A stretch of DNA of 34,819 nucleotides from an uncultured Treponema sp. (GTDB lineage Bacteria; Spirochaetota; Spirochaetia; Treponematales; Treponemataceae), in NCBI GenBank assembly GCA_934718065.1, contig CAKUZR010000018.1, forward strand, positions 1 to 34,819. The letters are read 5' to 3'. The notes below the pieces were generated by a model. It saw nothing but the letters and a program-made list of their open reading frames with translations. It had not been told where the DNA came from and did not search any database. Position 1 is the first letter of the stretch, and the number at the start of each line of letters is the position of its first letter. Below, piece after piece: positions 31,448 through 34,819 of the stretch. The position numbers were made by a program, and so were the translations under genes.

Positions 31448-32761
31448 ATGAAAACTTTTGAACAAATGGGAATTAAAATCCCTGAAATTTTACTGCCAAA
31501 AAATCTTGATGTTTCAACCTGGTCTGTTGTTGCCTGCGACCAGTACACGCAGGACCGCGGATACTGGAATTCCGTTCAGAAAACAGCGGACGGAAAACCT
31601 TCATCTTTGAATATAATTTTGCCGGAAGTTTATCTGAATGATTCTGACAAGCCGGAAAGAATAAAAAAAATCCGCGCAACGATGAACGAATATCTTGAAA
31701 ACGGAATTTTCGCTGAGCCGCAGAAAGAATTTGTCTACGTTGAGCGCACAACCGCATACAACCGTGTCCGCCGCGGACTTGTCGCTGCAATTGATTTGGA
31801 AACGTATGAATGGAAGCCTTTCAGCAAAGCCCTTGTACGCGCAACTGAAGCCACGATTGTTGACCGCATTCCGCCAAGAATGGAAATCCGCCGCGGCGCG
31901 CCGCTTGAATCGCCGCACATAATGCTTCTTGTGGACGACCCTGAAAAAAAACTTGTTGAAGGAACTGGCTCGCGCGTTGAAAAAAACAAGCCGCTTTATT
32001 CTGGAAATCTTATGCAGAATTCTGGAAGCATAAAAGGATGGGCAGTTTCTTCAGCCGAGGATGTTGAATACGTAAGGAGCGCGCTGGAAAATCTTGCGGA
32101 AAAACATACGGCTTCTGACGGCTCGGTGTTCCTTTTCGCAGTCGGAGACGGAAACCATTCTCTTGCAACCGCAAAAGCCGTCTGGGATGAATATAAAGCC
32201 GCAAACCCGGAAGAAAAAGATTCGCCGGTCCGCTACGCGCTTGTTGAAATTGTAAATATTTATGACTCCGGACTGACTTTCGAGCCGATTCACCGCGTGG
32301 TTTTTGACGCAGATCCGGAAAAACTGATTGAAAAAATCGCGCGGAAGCTGGACGGAACCGTAAAAAAAGTTTCTTCCGCCCAGGAACTTGAAGATTCTGT
32401 AAAAAAATCATCCGCGGATTTCGGCTTTGTGTTCACAAAAAACGGCGCGCAGGAATTCTTCAGAATTGAAACAAAAATAAAAGAGCTTGCGGTTGCTCGT
32501 TTTCAGCCAGTTCTTGATGAAATTTTAAAAGCTGATTTTCCGTCTTCAAAGATTGACTATATCCACGGCTCCCAGGAAGTTCTAAGGCTCGGCTCAACCG
32601 AAAATTCCACAGGAATTCTTCTTCCTCCAGTTGCGAAGGAAAGTTTTTTCGCCACAATCAACAGCCGCGGTCCGCTTCCAAGAAAAAGTTTTTCAATGGG
32701 GGAGGCGGACGAAAAACGTTTTTACCTTGAGTGCCGAAAACTTTTTCCAATAAATTTTTGA
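31448..32761 (+). CDS. DUF1015 family protein
   Basis: This 437-residue soluble protein matches the DUF1015 family in layout: an N-terminal WSVVACDQYTQD segment, VYVERT, then IMLLVDDPE, then the hallmark VGDGNHSLATAKAVWDEY. It ends with a domain carrying GSQEVL and GILLPP. Many members occur in spirochaetes, clostridia and archaea. I do not know an established function, and the family resembles no common enzyme by eye. No signal peptide is present. It is divergent from rpoN and followed after 75 bases by the cytidylate kinase-like gene, which has its own promoter. Confidence 0.85.
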   Translation: MKTFEQMGIKIPEILLPKNLDVSTWSVVACDQYTQDRGYWNSVQKTADGKPSSLNIILPEVYLNDSDKPERIKKIRATMNEYLENGIFAEPQKEFVYVERTTAYNRVRRGLVAAIDLETYEWKPFSKALVRATEATIVDRIPPRMEIRRGAPLESPHIMLLVDDPEKKLVEGTGSRVEKNKPLYSGNLMQNSGSIKGWAVSSAEDVEYVRSALENLAEKHTASDGSVFLFAVGDGNHSLATAKAVWDEYKAANPEEKDSPVRYALVEIVNIYDSGLTFEPIHRVVFDADPEKLIEKIARKLDGTVKKVSSAQELEDSVKKSSADFGFVFTKNGAQEFFRIETKIKELAVARFQPVLDEILKADFPSSKIDYIHGSQEVLRLGSTENSTGILLPPVAKESFFATINSRGPLPRKSFSMGEADEKRFYLECRKLFPINF

Positions 32762-32786
32762 CATCTGAAAAAAAACGGACTATTAT
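32758..32786 (+). promoter_or_regulatory. Promoter of the cytidylate kinase-like gene
   Basis: TTGACA (32758-32763) and TATTAT (32781-32786) are exactly 17 bases apart. TTGACA overlaps the DUF1015 stop codon. The leader of about 44 bases holds a strong GGAGG. Confidence 0.75.
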
Positions 32787-32836
32787 TAAAAGTCAAGAGC
32801 GAGTCATATTGTTGAATTATTCTTTGGAGGCGCATC

Positions 32837-33658
32837 ATGGCAATCATAGCAATTTCACGGCAGGTGGCAGCATTGGGGGACGAGATTTCAAAAGCGCTCT
32901 CTGAAAAGCTTGGCTACAGGTTTATAAATAGAAAAGAACTTGAAAAACGCATTGTTGACCTGGGATTTTCCCCGGAAAAACTTAAAAAATATGATGAAAG
33001 AAAACCAGGATTTTTTGCCTCTCTTGTAAAAGACCGCGATGAGTATCTGAATTATCTTCAGACGGCGGTTCTTGATGCGGCGGCGGAAGGCGACTGCATT
33101 CTGCTGGGGCGAGGCTCTTTTCTTATTCTGGAAAATCTGCCGAACCTGATTTCTTTGCGCTTTGTTGCAAAAGACTCAATCCGCATGGACCGCCTGATGA
33201 AGGAACACAACTGGAATGAAAAGCAGGCTCTCCAGCGCATTACAGAAAGCGACGCAAACCGCAAAGGCTTCCACAAAAGCTTTTTCAACGCCGATGTGGA
33301 AAATCCTCAGCAGTTCCTTATGGTCATGAACACCGGAATGTTTGATGTTGAGACCGCATCCGACGCGATTGTCGCCGTAACAAAATCAATAATAACTCCG
33401 GAAAAAGAAGCCGCCGGAAAAGCCAAGCTCCAGGAGCTGATAAACTGCCAGCACCTTGTGAACAAGCTGATTTTCGAGTATAAGCTCAATATCGAGTTTC
33501 TCCGCGCAGTGATAAACGGCGACACGCTCACGCTTCAGGGCGTCGCGGACTCTTCAGTTCTTGTTGAACGCGCGATAAAAATCAGTTCGGTCGAGCTTCC
33601 GGGCTACAATATCACGTCTTCAATAAGCGTTGTCCAGGATTTCAAGACACATCTTTAA
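32837..33658 (+). CDS. Cytidylate kinase-like protein with an altered P-loop and a BON-like tail
   Basis: This 273-residue protein matches the cytidylate kinase-like family over residues 1-200: an ISRQ start, YRFINRKELEKRI, GDCILLGRGSFLIL, LRFVAKDSIRMDRLM and the NRKGFHKSFF lid region. The family P-loop usually reads SRxxGSGGxxI; here it is SRQVAALGDEI, with the small glycines largely lost, so nucleotide binding is doubtful. Residues about 215-273 (LRAVINGDTLTLQGVADS, then an amphipathic helix, then PGYNITSSISVV) resemble a BON domain, which binds membranes or carbohydrates in other proteins. GGAGG lies 7 bases before the ATG. pgsA follows after 67 bases. A regulatory rather than catalytic role is possible (inference). 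Confidence 0.8.
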   Translation: MAIIAISRQVAALGDEISKALSEKLGYRFINRKELEKRIVDLGFSPEKLKKYDERKPGFFASLVKDRDEYLNYLQTAVLDAAAEGDCILLGRGSFLILENLPNLISLRFVAKDSIRMDRLMKEHNWNEKQALQRITESDANRKGFHKSFFNADVENPQQFLMVMNTGMFDVETASDAIVAVTKSIITPEKEAAGKAKLQELINCQHLVNKLIFEYKLNIEFLRAVINGDTLTLQGVADSSVLVERAIKISSVELPGYNITSSISVVQDFKTHL

Positions 33659-33687
33659 AATTTTCACCTTGATTTCTTGAACTTTTA

Positions 33688-33716
33688 TTGACATTTTTTA
33701 GGAGAACGAAAATACT
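33688..33716 (+). promoter_or_regulatory. Promoter of the pgsA-like gene, near-leaderless
   Basis: TTGACA (33688-33693) and AATACT (33711-33716) are 17 bases apart. The latter ends 9 bases before the ATG at 33726, so the mRNA would start about two bases before the start codon. An AGGAG at 33700-33704 would then lie upstream of the transcript and could not act as a ribosome site. Confidence 0.5.
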
Positions 33717-33725
33717 AAAATCATT

Positions 33726-34343
33726 ATGAAAACGTCTAACAAATTTACATTAGCCAGAGTTTGCTTTGCGCCGGTATTCTTTTTGCTTTATTTTATTCCA
33801 ATCTGGACTCAAAGCCAAAGTCTTGCCAGGGTTTCCGCTTGCATAATGATTCCGCTTCTTGCGCTCGCCCAGCTCACTGATTATTTTGACGGCCACTACG
33901 CAAGAAAAAACGGCGAAGTCAGCGATTTCGGAAAACTTTTTGATCCGTTTGCAGACGTTATGCTGAACCTTACGCTTTTTGTGTGCGCCCAGCATTCGTT
34001 CAGCCTCCAGTTAAATCCGGCAGGATATATGCCGGCCGTGTGCTTTATCCTGATTCTTTTCCGCGAGTTCACAATGAATTTCATCCGCATGGTCGCAGTA
34101 AGCCGCGGAACAGCCATAGCAGCCCGAAAAGGCGGAAAACTGAAAACTGTCTTCTATATAGCGTCAGGATTTTTCGTGCTCGCCGTTGAATCCCTTGTCC
34201 GCTTCGGCGCAAAAATTGAATCTTCCATCTCATTGCTTCATTGCATTGGCTACACGATGTTCGCAATCTGCGTTCTCCTCAGCTACATTTCATTCCTCGA
34301 CTACATCCGCGCTTTCTCAAGCCTCCTGAAACAAAAAAAATAA
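33726..34343 (+). CDS. pgsA: CDP-alcohol phosphatidyltransferase, probably phosphatidylglycerophosphate synthase
   Basis: This 205-residue membrane protein has about five to six hydrophobic helices and the complete CDP-alcohol transferase signature D-x2-DG-x2-AR-x8-G-x3-D-x3-D at residues 52-77 (DYFDGHYAR, then GKLFDPFAD). It should transfer a phosphatidyl group from CDP-diacylglycerol to an alcohol. The N-terminus (KFTLARVCFAPVFF) resembles PgsA, which uses glycerol-3-phosphate for phosphatidylglycerol synthesis, but family members with inositol, serine or choline as acceptor share the signature. Assignment to pgsA is therefore moderate. It has a TTGACA promoter inside the gap to the cytidylate kinase-like gene and may also be read through from it. 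Confidence 0.8.
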   Translation: MKTSNKFTLARVCFAPVFFLLYFIPIWTQSQSLARVSACIMIPLLALAQLTDYFDGHYARKNGEVSDFGKLFDPFADVMLNLTLFVCAQHSFSLQLNPAGYMPAVCFILILFREFTMNFIRMVAVSRGTAIAARKGGKLKTVFYIASGFFVLAVESLVRFGAKIESSISLLHCIGYTMFAICVLLSYISFLDYIRAFSSLLKQKK

Positions 34344-34376
34344 TCCTTTCTTTTTAATCTTTTTTTCATAATCCGG

Positions 34377-34546
34377 GTGGCTTTTGGCTGGCCCGCAAAG
34401 CGCTCCAGCCAAAACCGGGCTTTCCAGGGTTGCGGCCTCCGCCTCCATTGCTCCGCAAAAACTCCGTTTTTGCTCCGCAACGCGCTCCGCGCGCCCTTCC
34501 AATCCCTGCCACGTTCAGGATCCCCGGCTTTGCCGCAATATTTTCC
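34377..34546 (-). repeat. Degenerate hairpin repeat, right copy, inverted
   Basis: On the minus strand this matches 1123-1351 in the islands listed there, with more G and C. It is built of hairpins: GGCTTTTGGCTGG / CCAGCCAAAACC (34379-34391 against about 34413-34424), GCAAAAA-CTCCG-TTTTTGC and CGCGCTCCGCGCG (34480-34492 region). It begins 34 bases after the pgsA stop, where the first hairpin could also halt transcription. Confidence 0.65.
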
Positions 34547-34730
34547 AGAAAAATCCAGGCCGGTCCTCCTCTCTCATTCCTGGACAGCTTCTGTTTACTG
34601 CCGCTCCGCTTTACGGCTGTTCCGCCGTCGCCGGTCGTCACGCGTTTTTATTTGCGTTGCACGGGCTAGTTTTTTTTTGTCCGCGGATTTCTCCTTCATG
34701 GGCGGTGAAAAACGGTTAAAACTAAGAAAA
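34547..34730. other. Noncoding gap beside the right repeat
   Basis: Short frames here give low-complexity peptides without starts or ribosome sites. Nothing recognisable is present. Confidence 0.4.
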
Positions 34731-34760
34731 TGAAAAAAAATGAAAAAAAATGAAAAAAAA
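34731..34760 (+). repeat. Three tandem 10-base units TGAAAAAAAA (phased A-tracts)
   Basis: Three perfect copies of a 10-base unit place eight-A tracts at one per helical turn, which is the arrangement that gives intrinsically curved DNA. The A-T palindrome at about 34753-34772 and a promoter follow. Confidence 0.8.
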
Positions 34761-34793
34761 TCAATTTTTTTTGAAAAAAAGATAAAAAAGGTG

Positions 34794-34819
34794 TTGACAC
34801 TTTTTTGCAAGGAGTATAT
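34794..34819 (+). promoter_or_regulatory. Promoter leading out of the window
   Basis: A perfect TTGACA at 34794-34799 is followed after 15-17 bases by TATAT at the very edge. The -10 box is cut off, so this is incomplete. An A-rich UP-like stretch and phased A-tracts precede it. The gene it drives is outside the window. Confidence 0.5.

Overview
The window reads like a treponeme-type spirochaete chromosome segment (inference). Evidence: moderate GC, compact gene packing, Treponema-like housekeeping proteins, lipoproteins with loose spirochaetal lipoboxes, paired HU-like genes, HD-GYP and GGDEF proteins, and GC-rich hairpin repeats between genes. No rRNA, tRNA, CRISPR array, transposase or integrase was recognised.

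Layout. Positions 1-1400 carry no intact gene: a terminator for an upstream gene, a decayed fragment of an ABC-F gene (409-622), and a degenerate repeat (1123-1351) whose inverted relative lies at the other end of the window (34377-34546). Then come cysK (+) and an intact uup-type ABC-F gene (+), converging on a COG2509-like FAD oxidoreductase (-). A small lipoprotein (-) and class II ilvC (-) follow, both next to hairpin clusters. A single 10.3-kb gene (9005-19270, +) encodes a 3421-residue lipoprotein of Ig-like modules. It has a nine-G tract that could switch it off by slippage, and a starch-binding-like module near its C-terminus. Converging on it is a two-gene HU operon (-): a small HU protein and a HU domain fused to a membrane segment and a LysM-like domain. 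Next are an HD-GYP phosphodiesterase (+), gdhA (-), ychF (+), and a GGDEF cyclase-D12 adenine methylase pair (-). Then aroA (-), an exported endonuclease/exonuclease/phosphatase lipoprotein (-), rpoN (-), a DUF1015 gene (+), a cytidylate kinase-like gene (+) and a pgsA-like gene (+). The window ends in a repeat, phased A-tracts and a promoter pointing out of the window.

How the genes relate. Nitrogen and amino-acid metabolism is represented by cysK, ilvC, gdhA, aroA and rpoN. Cyclic-di-GMP turnover is represented by one synthase-type and one hydrolase-type protein. Surface biology is represented by three lipoproteins, one giant and potentially phase-variable. The most unusual architecture is the HU-membrane-LysM protein, which could link DNA to the cell wall. 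A recurring regulatory theme is a -10 box only 6-11 bases before the start codon with no ribosome binding site, which predicts many leaderless mRNAs.
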